This document shows, in pieces, positions 33,969-43,902 of a DNA stretch of 64,000 bases; the stretch's first letter is position 1; each line of letters begins with the position of its first letter. The stretch covers positions 124,001 through 188,000 of the forward strand of contig NZ_JACSCH020000018.1 in the NCBI RefSeq assembly GCF_014451325.2, given 5' to 3'. The position numbers and the translations under genes were made by a program. The stretch comes from Streptomyces sp. CB02980 (GTDB lineage Bacteria; Actinomycetota; Actinomycetes; Streptomycetales; Streptomycetaceae). The notes below the pieces were generated by a model, which was not told where the DNA came from, searched no databases, and saw nothing but the letters and a program-made list of their open reading frames with translations.

Positions 33969-35504
33969 GTGACGCGAGAAGGTACGGCGCCGGCCACGGC
34001 CGCCGTTCTGCTGTCGGGCGCCGCGTTCGGCGCCGCCGCGGCGTTTCTGGGGGCCGGGGTCGTCGCCGGTACCTGGCCGAGGGGCTGGACGGCGCTGGGG
34101 TGCGCGCTGGCCCTGGTGGCGGCGGGGGTGACGGGGCTGGTGGCGAGCCGGCGGAGCCGTACGGCCGCGGAACCGCAGGACGGGGTGCCGGGTCCGAACC
34201 TCGCCAAGGCCGACGGGGGTACGGCGTCCGGCCGGTCCCCGGCGCTGGTGGCCGGAGTCGTCTGGCTGCTGGCGCTCGCGGCGGCCGGGACCTGGGGTCT
34301 GGTGGTGGCGGGCGACGACGACGATGACGACGAGGAGGGCCGGGCCTCCGGGAAACCCGCCGCGACCGCCTCCGCGTCGGCGGCCCCGCGGAAGGCGGGG
34401 ATCGCGTGGTCCGTCCCGCCCGTCGGCGCGAAGTACGACGAGGGGGTCGGTGCCTGGGCCCTCGGCGACGCCGTCGCGCAGGGACGGCTCGACGGGCTCT
34501 TCGCGTACGACTCCGCGACCGGAGCGGTCCGCTGGAACGTTTCCGCGCCGACCCGGGAGGCCCTCTGCGGAATGTCCTCCGACGCAGAACAGGGCATCGG
34601 CCTGATCGCCCACGGCCGGCACGAGAAGGCCTGCGCCGAACTCCTCGCCGTCCGCGTCTCCGACGGCAAGGTCATGTGGCGCAGGACCCTCACCGGCGAG
34701 GGCCTCCTCCCCAGGGGCGCCGCCGTCGGCGGCGGCACCGCCGTGACCGCCGAGGACGGCGCCGTACGGGGCCGGTCCTCCGAGACCGGCGAACAGCGCT
34801 GGCAGCGGCCGCTCGGGAAGGGGTGCGGGGTGCTCGCGGTGGACGCGGACGCCGGCCGGACCCTCGTCGTCGAACAGTGCGGCAAGGGGGCACGGCTCGT
34901 CGCCCTGGACACCCGTACCGGCGCACGGCAGTGGCTGAGGGAGCTCCCCGTGGAGTCCCGTGCCGTGGCGGCGGTGGTCTCCGTCTCCCCGGTCGTCCTG
35001 GCCGTCCACGAGGATGACAAGCGCGGCACCCGTGCCTTCCTGGGCTTCGACGACAAGGGCGCGCCGACGGTGTCGATCCCGCTCTCCGGCCCCGAAGGAC
35101 TGCTGGCCGCCCCCGGGGAGGTGGGCGACGGGCGCACCGCCCGGATCGTCGTCCGCGACGGCCGCCTGATCACCACGGCCGAGCGGGACAGCATCGTGCC
35201 CGACCGGGTCGTCGCGTTCTCCCTCACGGACGGCCGGAAGGTCTGGGAGTACGCCTCCCAGCACCAGGCCGAGGCGGTGGCGACCGAGCGGGACGGCCGG
35301 GTCGCGGTCCTGGAGGAGTACGTCGGAGCGAGGATCGTGCTCCTCGACCCCGCCACGGGCAAGGCGGGCACGGTGATCGCCCCGGAGGACCGCGAGGCGC
35401 GACTCTCCATCGAACCGGAACTCATCGTCGCCCCCGACGGCCGGCACATCGTCGTCAACCACCTCCTGATGGAGGCGGAACCGTCGGCCTTCGCCCTGCG
35501 CTGA
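33969..35504 (+). CDS. Membrane-anchored PQQ-like beta-propeller protein
   Basis: The 511-residue protein has three N-terminal hydrophobic helices (about residues 9–32, 38–58 and 97–116), an acidic D6E2 run, a low-complexity Ala/Ser linker and a C-terminal domain with repeated strands ending in G-x-x-W (TGAVRWNV, DGKVMWRRTL, TGEQRWQRPL, TGARQWLREL, DGRKVWEYAS). These are PQQ/quinoprotein-like beta-propeller blades, but no dehydrogenase residues are apparent, so it is probably a scaffold or sensor outside the membrane. The start is GTG with GGGAGAG upstream. It ends just before a perfect bidirectional terminator. Confidence 0.85.
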   Translation: MTREGTAPATAAVLLSGAAFGAAAAFLGAGVVAGTWPRGWTALGCALALVAAGVTGLVASRRSRTAAEPQDGVPGPNLAKADGGTASGRSPALVAGVVWLLALAAAGTWGLVVAGDDDDDDEEGRASGKPAATASASAAPRKAGIAWSVPPVGAKYDEGVGAWALGDAVAQGRLDGLFAYDSATGAVRWNVSAPTREALCGMSSDAEQGIGLIAHGRHEKACAELLAVRVSDGKVMWRRTLTGEGLLPRGAAVGGGTAVTAEDGAVRGRSSETGEQRWQRPLGKGCGVLAVDADAGRTLVVEQCGKGARLVALDTRTGARQWLRELPVESRAVAAVVSVSPVVLAVHEDDKRGTRAFLGFDDKGAPTVSIPLSGPEGLLAAPGEVGDGRTARIVVRDGRLITTAERDSIVPDRVVAFSLTDGRKVWEYASQHQAEAVATERDGRVAVLEEYVGARIVLLDPATGKAGTVIAPEDREARLSIEPELIVAPDGRHIVVNHLLMEAEPSAFALR

Positions 35505-35514
35505 GGCCGCGGCA

Positions 35515-35560
35515 CACGAAGGAGGCCCACCCCCGGGTCAGGGGGTGGGCCTCCTTCGTG
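35515..35560. terminator. Perfect 20-bp bidirectional terminator
   Basis: Bases 35515–35534 pair without mismatch with 35541–35560 around a six-base loop. It lies between the propeller gene and the convergent fabF, 10 and 14 bases from their stops. It is the strongest hairpin of the window. Confidence 0.92.
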
Positions 35561-35574
35561 CGTCGGACGCGAGG

Positions 35575-36837
35575 TCAGACCGTGCGGAACGCCAGGACCA
35601 CGTTGTGGCCGCCGAAGCCGAACGAGTTGTTGATCGCGGCGATCGTGCCCTGCGGGAGTTCGCGGGGCTCGTCGCGGACGATGTCCGCGTCGACCGCCGG
35701 GTCCAGCTCGTCGATGTTGATCGTCGGCGGGGCCAGGCGGTGGTGGAGGGCCAGGACCGTCGCGACGGTCTCGATGCCGCCGGCGCCGCCGAGGAGGTGG
35801 CCGGTCATCGACTTCGTCGCGGAGATCGCGACGTGGTCCAGGTCGTCGCCCAGGACCTTCCGCAGCGCCTTGATCTCGGCGACGTCACCCTGCGGCGTCG
35901 ACGTGGCGTGCGCGTTGAGGTGGACGACCTCGGACGGCTTGAGGTCCGTCGCGTCGAGCAGGTTCTGCATCGCGGCGGCGATGCCCCGGCCGGTCGGCTC
36001 GGGCTGCGCGATGTGGTGGCTGTCGGCCGACAGGCCCTGGCCGAGGACCTCGCAGTAGACGCGGGCGCCACGGGCCTTCGCGTGCTCCTCGGACTCCAGG
36101 ATCACGACGCCCGCGCCCTCGCCGAGCACGAAGCCGTCACGGCCGGTGTCGTAGGGACGCGAGGCCTTCGTCGGCTCGTCGTTGTTCTTGGACATCGCCA
36201 TCATGTTGGCGAAGGCGGCGATCGGCAGCGGGTGGATCGCGGCCTCGGTACCGCCGGCGACGACCACGTCGGCACGGCCGGTACGGATCATCTCGACGGC
36301 GTAGCCGATCGCCTCGGCACCCGACGCACACGCGGAGACCGGGGTGTGGACGCCGGCCCGGGCGTTCACCTCCAGGCCCACGTTCGCGGAGGGGCTGTTC
36401 GGCATGAGCATGGGCACGGTGTGCGGGGAGACGCGGCGAACGCCCTTCTCCTTCAGCACGTCGTACTGGTCGAGCAGAGTCGTTACGCCGCCGATGCCGG
36501 AGGCGATGACCGACCCGAGCCGCTCGGGCGCGATGGACGCGTCCTCGCCGGCGGGGGCGGTGTAGCCCGCGTCGGCCCAGGCCTCACGGGCCGCGATCAG
36601 CGCGAACTGCGCCGAGCGGTCCAGCTTGCGGGCGAGCGGGCGGGGCAGGACGTCACCGGGGTCGACGGCGGCGGTCGCGGCGATCTGCACGGGCAGTTCG
36701 GCGAAGCGCTCGCCCTCCAGGGGCCTGACGCCGGAGCGCCCCGCGAGAAGACCTTCCCAGGTCGACGCGGAGTCGCCACCCAGCGGTGTGGTTGCGCCGA
36801 TACCGGTGACGACCACGGTGCGATTGGTCGAGCTCAC
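35575..36837 (-). CDS. fabF: Beta-ketoacyl-ACP synthase II
   Basis: The 420-residue condensing enzyme has the active-site triad Cys170 (SACASGAEA), His310 (LNAHATSTP) and His347 (MTGHLLGGAGG), plus the terminal NNSFGFGGHN loop. FabF extends acyl-ACP chains by condensation with malonyl-ACP in the cytoplasmic type II fatty acid synthase. It is the last gene of fabD–fabH–acpP–fabF. GTG at 36837 begins the family N-terminus (STNRTVVVTGIGATTPLG); the ribosome binding site GGAG is weak and distant. A strong terminator follows. Confidence 0.97.
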   Translation of the reverse strand: MSSTNRTVVVTGIGATTPLGGDSASTWEGLLAGRSGVRPLEGERFAELPVQIAATAAVDPGDVLPRPLARKLDRSAQFALIAAREAWADAGYTAPAGEDASIAPERLGSVIASGIGGVTTLLDQYDVLKEKGVRRVSPHTVPMLMPNSPSANVGLEVNARAGVHTPVSACASGAEAIGYAVEMIRTGRADVVVAGGTEAAIHPLPIAAFANMMAMSKNNDEPTKASRPYDTGRDGFVLGEGAGVVILESEEHAKARGARVYCEVLGQGLSADSHHIAQPEPTGRGIAAAMQNLLDATDLKPSEVVHLNAHATSTPQGDVAEIKALRKVLGDDLDHVAISATKSMTGHLLGGAGGIETVATVLALHHRLAPPTINIDELDPAVDADIVRDEPRELPQGTIAAINNSFGFGGHNVVLAFRTV

Positions 36838-36916
36838 AGGAATTCGTTCTCCATGTGTGTGATGGTCGGAATACGGCGCCACCGCCGGGTGGCGGACCGA
36901 GTCAGCGAGGGCCGAA

Positions 36917-37165
36917 TCAGGCCTGGTTCTTCAGGATGTAGTCGGCAGCGTCGCCAACCGTCTTGAGGTTCTTGACGTCCTCGTCCGGGATCTTGACGTC
37001 GAAGCGCTCTTCGGCGGCGACGACGACCTCGACCATGGAGAGCGAGTCGACGTCCAGGTCGTCGGTGAAGGACTTGTCCAGCTGGACGTCCTCGACCGGG
37101 ATGCCGGCGATCTCGTTGACGATCTCGGCGAGGCCTTCGACGATCTGGTCCTGGGTGGCGGCCAT
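36917..37165 (-). CDS. acpP: Acyl carrier protein
   Basis: The 82-residue acidic protein carries the phosphopantetheine attachment site DVDSLSMVEV, with Ser41 as the acceptor. It is the acyl carrier of primary fatty acid synthesis, working with FabD, FabH and FabF encoded around it. Its lower GC at codons such as attact before the start and GAGCGCC upstream fits a highly expressed gene. It lies 79 bases before fabF and 56 bases after fabH in the operon. Confidence 0.97.
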   Translation of the reverse strand: MAATQDQIVEGLAEIVNEIAGIPVEDVQLDKSFTDDLDVDSLSMVEVVVAAEERFDVKIPDEDVKNLKTVGDAADYILKNQA

Positions 37166-37221
37166 GGTGGCGCTCCTTCTTGTGATTACTTGTGAAAAGG
37201 CTTCCGGAAGAACCGGAGTGC

Positions 37222-38253
<1,032 letters not shown>

Positions 38254-38271
38254 GCTTCTCGACACTCCTTG

Positions 38272-39189
38272 TCAGACGGCCGCGTGCTCAGCGATGAGCG
38301 TACGGGCCGCGTCGAGGTCGTCGGGAGTCTTGAGGGCGACCGTGGACACGCCCGGCAGGGCGCGCTTGGCGATGCCGGTCAGGGTGCCGCCGGGGCACAC
38401 CTCGATCAGCGCGGTCGCGCCGAGCGCCTGGAAGGTCTCCATGCACAGGTCCCAGCGGACCGGGTTCGCGACCTGGCCGACCAGGCGGGCCACCACCTCG
38501 GCGCCGTCGGTGACGACCTGCCCGTCCTTGTTCGAGACGTAGCGGGTGGTCGGGGCGGCCGGGGACAGCTCCTTCGCCGCCGCCTCCAGCTTCGCCACGG
38601 CCGGGGCCATGTGGTGCGTGTGGAAGGCACCGGCGACCTTGAGCGCGACGACCCGGCGGACACCCTCGGGCTTGTCCGCCTCCAGGGCGGCCAGCTGCTC
38701 CATGGTGCCGGCGGCCACGATCTGGCCCGCGCCGTTCACGTTGGCCGCGGTCAGGCCGAGCTTCTCCAGGTGCGGGACGGTCACGTCGGGGTCGCCGCCG
38801 AGCAGCGCGGACATGCCGGTCTCGGTGATCGCGGCGGCCTCGGCCATCGCGAGCCCACGGGTCCGTACGAGACGCAGCGCGGCGGTGTCGTCGAGGACGC
38901 CCGCGAACGCGGCGGCGGTGAACTCGCCGACGCTGTGACCGGCGACGACACCGGGGGGCACGTCACCGAGGGCGGCGGCGGACAGCAGGCCGGCGGCGAC
39001 GAGGAGCGGCTGGGCCACGGCGGTGTCACGGATCTCGTCCGCGTCCGCCTTCGTGCCGTAGTGGGCGAGGTCGAGCCCGATGGCGTCCGACCAGGCCGCG
39101 ATGCGGTCGGCGGCGCCGGGGAGTTCGAGCCAGGGGGTCAGGAAGCCGGGCGTCTGGGCGCCTTGGCCGGGAGCGACGAGTACGAGCAC
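38272..39189 (-). CDS. fabD: Malonyl-CoA:ACP malonyltransferase
   Basis: The 305-residue enzyme has the acyltransferase GHSVGE box with Ser86 and the partner His190 in VAGAFHTHHM, plus GQGAQ near the N-terminus. It transfers malonyl groups from CoA to AcpP and may also feed polyketide carriers. Compared with my memory of the S. coelicolor enzyme (Ser97/His201), the loop before the nucleophile is 11 residues shorter. GTG at 39189 (LVLVAPGQGAQ) matches the known N-terminus; GTG at 39195 is also possible. It is the first gene of the fab operon, directly downstream of fasR. Confidence 0.95.
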   Translation of the reverse strand: MLVLVAPGQGAQTPGFLTPWLELPGAADRIAAWSDAIGLDLAHYGTKADADEIRDTAVAQPLLVAAGLLSAAALGDVPPGVVAGHSVGEFTAAAFAGVLDDTAALRLVRTRGLAMAEAAAITETGMSALLGGDPDVTVPHLEKLGLTAANVNGAGQIVAAGTMEQLAALEADKPEGVRRVVALKVAGAFHTHHMAPAVAKLEAAAKELSPAAPTTRYVSNKDGQVVTDGAEVVARLVGQVANPVRWDLCMETFQALGATALIEVCPGGTLTGIAKRALPGVSTVALKTPDDLDAARTLIAEHAAV

Positions 39190-39257
39190 CCTCACACTCT
39201 CTCTTGCGGACGGCTCCGAGCGCCCGTGGGGACAGGGACGAAGAACCGTCGGGGGAA

Positions 39258-39274
39258 TTGTTGGTGTTCGACAA
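39258..39274 (-). promoter_or_regulatory. Candidate FasR operator upstream of fabD
   Basis: TTGT (39258–39261) and ACAA (39271–39274) form an inverted repeat with a nine-base spacer in the short AT-richer gap between fasR and fabD. FasR is known to bind the fab promoter in S. coelicolor. That this repeat is its site is my inference. Confidence 0.45.
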
Positions 39275-39278
39275 AAGT

Positions 39279-40460
39279 CTAGGACTGCGGATCTCCGTCG
39301 GCCAAGCGTCCGAGAATGAGCGCGATCCGCAGAGTGAACGCGGAACGGACATCAGAGGGTGACCAGCCGGTGACGTCGGTCACACGTCGAAGCCGGTAGC
39401 GCACGGTGTTGGGGTGCACGAACAGCATGCGGGCCGCGCCCTCCAGGCTGCTGGCCTGCTCCAGATAGACACTGAGAGTTTCAAGCAGCGCCGATCCCGC
39501 TTCTTCCAGCGGTCTGTAGATCTCCTCCACCAGCTGCTCGCGCGCCGAAGGGTCGGAGGCGATGGCGCGCTCCGGCAGGAGATCGTCCGCGAGGACCGGG
39601 CGGGGAGCGTCCTGCCAGGCCGAGCAGGCTTTCAGGCCCGCCGCGGCGGCCTGCGCGGAGCGCGTGGCGGCCAGCAGGTCGGGGACGACGGGGCCCGCGA
39701 CGACCGGGCCCGCCGCGTACGGACCGATCAGGGCCTTCGCCACGGCCAGCGGATTGTCGTTGCCGCCGGCGATGACGACCAGACGGTTGCCGAGGACGCC
39801 GGTGAGGACCTGGAGCTTGGCGTGCCGGGCCGCGCGGCGGATCGCCTCCACGGTCAGCTCGCTGTCGCCGTCGGGGGCCGTGCCGAGGATCACGCACACA
39901 TGGTCCGGGGAGTTCCAGCCGAGCGCCGCGGCACGCGAGACCGCGCCCTCGTCGGCCTCGCCGGAGAGGACCGCGTTCACCACGAGCGATTCCAGACGCG
40001 CGTCCCAGGCGCCCCGGGCCTCGGCGGCCTGCGCGTACACCTGGGCGGTCGCGAAGGCGATCTCCCGGGCGTAGACGAGGAGCGCCTCGCGGAGGATGGA
40101 CTCGTCGCCGGGGGCGGCGACCTCCTCGATCGCCGTCTCCATGACCTCGATGGTGGTCCGCACCATCTCGACGGTCTGGCGCAGGGTGATCGCGCGGGTC
40201 AGCTCGCGGGGCGCGGTGCCGAAGACGTCCGTCGAGATGGCCTGCGGGGTCTCCGGGTGCCGGAACCACTCGGTGAACGCGGCGATACCGGCCTGGGCGA
40301 CCAGACCGATCCACGACCGGTTCTCGGGCGGCATCGCCCGGTACCACGGCAGCGTCTCGTCCATGCGGGCAATGGCGTTGGCGGCGAGCCGCCCGGAGGA
40401 CTGTTCGAGGCGCTTCAGGGTCGCGGCGTGCGGGTGAGGGGCGTTCGTGGGTTCTGGCAC
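39279..40460 (-). CDS. fasR: PucR-type regulator of fatty acid synthesis
   Basis: The 393-residue protein has the PucR C-terminal helix-turn-helix (ARMLFVHPNTVRYRLRRVTDVTG, about residues 345–370), preceded by a GGDEF-like/PucR middle domain and an N-terminal RsbRD-like helical domain. Its place just upstream of fabD on the same strand identifies it as FasR, the activator of the fabD–fabH–acpP–fabF operon described in S. coelicolor. The start is GTG at 40460, with a weak ribosome binding site. It probably responds to acyl-CoA or another lipid signal. Confidence 0.93.
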   Translation of the reverse strand: MPEPTNAPHPHAATLKRLEQSSGRLAANAIARMDETLPWYRAMPPENRSWIGLVAQAGIAAFTEWFRHPETPQAISTDVFGTAPRELTRAITLRQTVEMVRTTIEVMETAIEEVAAPGDESILREALLVYAREIAFATAQVYAQAAEARGAWDARLESLVVNAVLSGEADEGAVSRAAALGWNSPDHVCVILGTAPDGDSELTVEAIRRAARHAKLQVLTGVLGNRLVVIAGGNDNPLAVAKALIGPYAAGPVVAGPVVPDLLAATRSAQAAAAGLKACSAWQDAPRPVLADDLLPERAIASDPSAREQLVEEIYRPLEEAGSALLETLSVYLEQASSLEGAARMLFVHPNTVRYRLRRVTDVTGWSPSDVRSAFTLRIALILGRLADGDPQS

Positions 40461-40613
40461 GGGGACAAGACTGCCTTATCGGGACGGCAGTGTGCGGGGT
40501 CGGGGCGGGTTCGTCTCCGGCGGCGTCGGCGGCCAGGCCCCGCCGGAACCCCCGGGAGCGCCTCGCGACGCGACCCGGGTACGGCCCCGGGCGGCCGCAC
40601 TACCGTAGGACCC

Positions 40614-41321
40614 GTGATACGCATCCAGCGCGCGGGGCAGCGGTACCCCGGCGGCGACCCGGCCGCCGGGATCGAGACCCGGCACGCCCTGTCCTTCGGG
40701 CCGCACTACGACCCCGACAACCTCCGCTTCGGCGCCCTGCTCGCCTGCAACGAGGAGCGGCTGGCACCCGGCGCCGGCTTCGACGAGCATCCGCACAGCC
40801 ACACCGAGATCGTCACCTGGGTCGTCGAGGGGGAGCTCACCCACCACGACACGGCCGGCCACACCACCGTCGTCCGCCCCGGCGACCTCCAGCGGCTGAG
40901 CTCCGCCGGGGGAGTCCGGCACGTCGAACGGAACGACGCCGACGTGCCGCTCGTCTTCGTGCAGATGTGGCTCGCACCGCTGTCGCCGGGCGGGGAGCCC
41001 GCGTACGAGGTGATGCGCGGGCTCGGGGAGCCGTACGACCTCCCGGAGGCGGACGCGCGGCTGCACGTCCGCCGCCCCGCGGCGGGCGAGCGGGTCGCCG
41101 TACCGGCCGCCGACTTCGTGTACGTCCATGTCGTACGGGGCACGGTCGGGCTCGACGGGGAGAAGCCCGGCGGGGAGTCCGGCGAGAAGCCCGGCGGCGA
41201 GCCGCTGTCGCCCGGCGACGCCGCCCGCATCACCGACGCCCGGGGACACACTCTCGTCGCCACGACCGATGCGGAGGTCCTGATCTGGGAGATGCGGGAC
41301 TGGCGCAAGGCCCTCGGCTGA
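40614..41321 (+). CDS. Pirin family protein
   Basis: The 235-residue bicupin protein has the pirin N-terminal domain with the metal-binding residues in FDEHPHSHTEIVTWVVEGEL (His-x-His plus a later Glu/His) and a C-terminal cupin domain of reduced size. Prokaryotic pirins act as quercetinases or redox-linked regulators. An internal 12-residue direct repeat (GEKPGGES/GEKPGGEP) lies at about residues 181–197. GTG at 40614 lies directly after TACCGTAGGAC, a leaderless-type arrangement. It is divergent from fasR, 153 bases away. Confidence 0.9.
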   Translation: MIRIQRAGQRYPGGDPAAGIETRHALSFGPHYDPDNLRFGALLACNEERLAPGAGFDEHPHSHTEIVTWVVEGELTHHDTAGHTTVVRPGDLQRLSSAGGVRHVERNDADVPLVFVQMWLAPLSPGGEPAYEVMRGLGEPYDLPEADARLHVRRPAAGERVAVPAADFVYVHVVRGTVGLDGEKPGGESGEKPGGEPLSPGDAARITDARGHTLVATTDAEVLIWEMRDWRKALG

Positions 41322-41340
41322 ACCACCGGGGGCCGCTCCT

Positions 41341-42519
41341 TCAGGCCAGGGCGCTCTTCTTCTTCCACTGCTCCCAGCTCAGGTTCCACGCGCCGTAGCC
41401 GTTGCCCTCGGCGACCGTGCCCTTGGTGTCCTTGCCGGTGATCTCGAAGGGGTCGCCGACGTTCACCGCGCCGTAGAAGGACGCGGCGTTCGCGTCGCTC
41501 ATGCCGATGCAGCCCGAGCTCTTGTTGGCGTTGCCGAAGTACGCCGCGTTCCACGGGGCCGCGTGCGCGTACATGCCCGACCAGGTCAGGCGCATCGAGT
41601 AGTCCACGTCCTTGTCGTACGCGTCCCCGAGGCCGACCGTCTCCGAGTTCATGTTGATGGTGCCCTCCTTCGCCATCAGCACGGCCGTGCCCCGCCAGGA
41701 CCGCTTGTCGCCGCCCGGGGTGCCGCCGGAGACCGGGATCGTCCGGACCGTGCGCCCCTCCTTGCTCAGGGTCAGCTTGTGGCGGTCCAGGTCGACCTTC
41801 ACGATCTGCGCCGCCCCGATCGTGAAGCCGGTGCGGTAGTCCCGTACGAACCAACCGCCGCCCGAGTCCGTGCCGTTCAGATTCGCTTCCAGGGTGACCT
41901 TCGTACCGGGCTTCCAGTACGTACGGGGGCGCCAGTCCGCCCTGTCCCGGCCCGAGTAGTCCTTGACCCAGCCCCAGGAACCCTCGGTCGCGTTCGAGGT
42001 GGTCACCTTCAACTGCTTCTCCACGTCCGCCTTCTTCGTCACCGGCAGGTCGAAGACGATCGAGACGGGGTGGCCGATGCCGACGGTGGTGTTCTTGCCG
42101 GGGGCGAGGGTCAGCTTGTTGACCTTGTCCGCCTCGGCCGTCTCGAAGGAGGACCGGGTGGTCGACTCCTTGCCGTCGGCCGTGCGCGAGGTGACCTCCA
42201 CCGTGTACGTGGTGCCCGGCGCCGCCTTGCGGTCCGAGACCCAGCGGGTGCCGCCCGCGGCCGCGCGCCCCGCGAGCGAACCGCCGTCCGCGTCCACGAC
42301 CTTCACCTCGGAGATCGTGCCGCCCGTCGCGGTCACCGTCACCGGGACGCCGGCCGCCGGGTCCACGACCGTCACCTTCGCGGGCGGGGCCTTCGACGCG
42401 TCCGCCGCGGGGGTCCCGGTCCCCCCGGGACCGCTCGCCGCCTGAGCCGTACAGGCCGTCAGGGAGACGGTCAGCGCGACTGCCGCGAGAACGGGACGGG
42501 GTGTGCGTATTCGCAGCAC
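41341..42519 (-). CDS. Lipoprotein L,D-transpeptidase
   Basis: The 392-residue precursor has a lipobox LTAC (Cys about residue 22), two Ig-like domains (about residues 50–150 and 150–260) and a YkuD catalytic domain with HAAPWNAAYFG followed by SSGCIGMSD, nucleophile Cys337. This arrangement matches mycobacterial LdtMt2-type enzymes, which form 3-3 peptide cross-links in peptidoglycan on the outer face of the membrane. GTG at 42519 has GGAGG six bases upstream. The neighbouring femX and murJ genes also act on the cell wall. Confidence 0.95.
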   Translation of the reverse strand: MLRIRTPRPVLAAVALTVSLTACTAQAASGPGGTGTPAADASKAPPAKVTVVDPAAGVPVTVTATGGTISEVKVVDADGGSLAGRAAAGGTRWVSDRKAAPGTTYTVEVTSRTADGKESTTRSSFETAEADKVNKLTLAPGKNTTVGIGHPVSIVFDLPVTKKADVEKQLKVTTSNATEGSWGWVKDYSGRDRADWRPRTYWKPGTKVTLEANLNGTDSGGGWFVRDYRTGFTIGAAQIVKVDLDRHKLTLSKEGRTVRTIPVSGGTPGGDKRSWRGTAVLMAKEGTINMNSETVGLGDAYDKDVDYSMRLTWSGMYAHAAPWNAAYFGNANKSSGCIGMSDANAASFYGAVNVGDPFEITGKDTKGTVAEGNGYGAWNLSWEQWKKKSALA

Positions 42520-42726
42520 GGGAGACCTCCGCAGTGATGAGGAGTGAGTGGGATGTTTCGGACTGTAGGTCGCTCCCCGCGCCGCACGGGGGCCCGGCGC
42601 CCGTATGACAAGGGCTGCGGCAAAACGGTCATCGTCCGGTCACATACGACGCGCGACTCCGTCGAATTCGGCTGTGAGCCTGCTGTGCGCCCCACCACCG
42701 AGGGGCGGAACAAGGAGGCTCCCGTT

Positions 42727-43902
42727 GTGTCAGCCCTGCTCGTGACGGCCGCACCCACCGAGCGCAGCGCCCTGCGGCTCGGCCCCGTGACCCCCGAGGT
42801 CTACCGCGCCTTCCTCGCGTCCCGCTCCGGTGCGGACGGGCCCAGCTTCCTCCAGGTCCCGGCCTGGGCCCAGGTGAAGGACGGCTGGCAGCACCAACTG
42901 ATCGGCTGGGGCCCGGAGTCCGGCGGACTGACCGGCGTCGCCCTCGTCCTCCTGCGGCCCTTCCCCGGCACCCGCAAGTACTTCGCCTACCTCCCCGAAG
43001 GCCCCGTCGCCGACTGGGCCGACGCCGACATCGACGGCTGGCTCGCCCCGCTCCTCGGTCATCTCCGCTCCTGCGGCGCCTTCGCCGTACGCATAGGCCC
43101 CGGGCCCGCCTACCGGCGGTGGAACGCCGCCACCGTCAAGGCCGCCACCGGGCCCGGCCGCCGGCTCTCCGACGTCCTCGCCGACGAGGTCGACCCACTG
43201 GGGACCGCCGTCGCCGAACGGCTCCGCGCCCGCGGCTGGCGCCGCTGCGGCGGGGAGTCGGAGGACGGCGCCGACGCCCAGCCCCGGCACGTCTTCCAGG
43301 TGCCGCTCACCGGGCGCACCCCCGACGACCTGTGGACCGGCCTCAACCAGGAATGGCGGCGCAACGTCCGCAAGGCCCGCAAGTCCGGAGTCGAGATCAC
43401 CGTCGGATCCGCCGCCGACCTCCCCGAGTTCTACCGGCTGCTCCGCATCACCGAGGAGCGCGACGGCTTCCGGCTCGGCCGCGCCCTCGCCTACTACGAG
43501 CGCCAGTACGCCGTCCTCAACGCCGAACACCCCGGCCGGATGAAGCTCTACCTCGCCCGCCACGAGGGCGAGATCCTGGCCGCCCACACCATGGTCACCG
43601 TCGGCGGACGCGTCTGGTACCAGACCGGCGCCTCCGCCGACCACCGCCGCGAGGTCCGGCCCTCCAACGCCCTCCAGTGGCGCATGATGCTCGACGCCCA
43701 CGCCCTCGGCGCCGCCGTCTACGACCTGCGCGGGGTACCCTCCACCCTCGACCCGGGCGACCGGTCCCACGGGCTGCTCCGCTGGAAGCTCGGTACGGGC
43801 GGACAGGTCGTCGAGACGCTGGGGGAGTGGGAGACACCGATGCAGGGCACGACCAACCACGCGCTGTTCCGCGCCTTCCAGGCGTATCTGGCCCGCCGAT
43901 GA
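42727..43902 (+). CDS. femX: FemX-like lipid II interpeptide-bridge aminoacyltransferase
   Basis: The 391-residue protein belongs to the FemABX family: two GNAT-like subdomains with FLQVPAWAQVKDGW near the N-terminus, LNQEWRRNVRKARKSGVE in the middle and YDLRGVPSTLDPGDRSHGLLRWK near the end, each motif characteristic. In streptomycetes FemX adds the bridging glycine to L,L-DAP of lipid II using Gly-tRNA. GTG at 42727 has AAGGAGG with eight-base spacing. Its stop overlaps the murJ start (ATGA), so bridge formation and lipid II transport are translationally coupled. Confidence 0.93.
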   Translation: MSALLVTAAPTERSALRLGPVTPEVYRAFLASRSGADGPSFLQVPAWAQVKDGWQHQLIGWGPESGGLTGVALVLLRPFPGTRKYFAYLPEGPVADWADADIDGWLAPLLGHLRSCGAFAVRIGPGPAYRRWNAATVKAATGPGRRLSDVLADEVDPLGTAVAERLRARGWRRCGGESEDGADAQPRHVFQVPLTGRTPDDLWTGLNQEWRRNVRKARKSGVEITVGSAADLPEFYRLLRITEERDGFRLGRALAYYERQYAVLNAEHPGRMKLYLARHEGEILAAHTMVTVGGRVWYQTGASADHRREVRPSNALQWRMMLDAHALGAAVYDLRGVPSTLDPGDRSHGLLRWKLGTGGQVVETLGEWETPMQGTTNHALFRAFQAYLARR

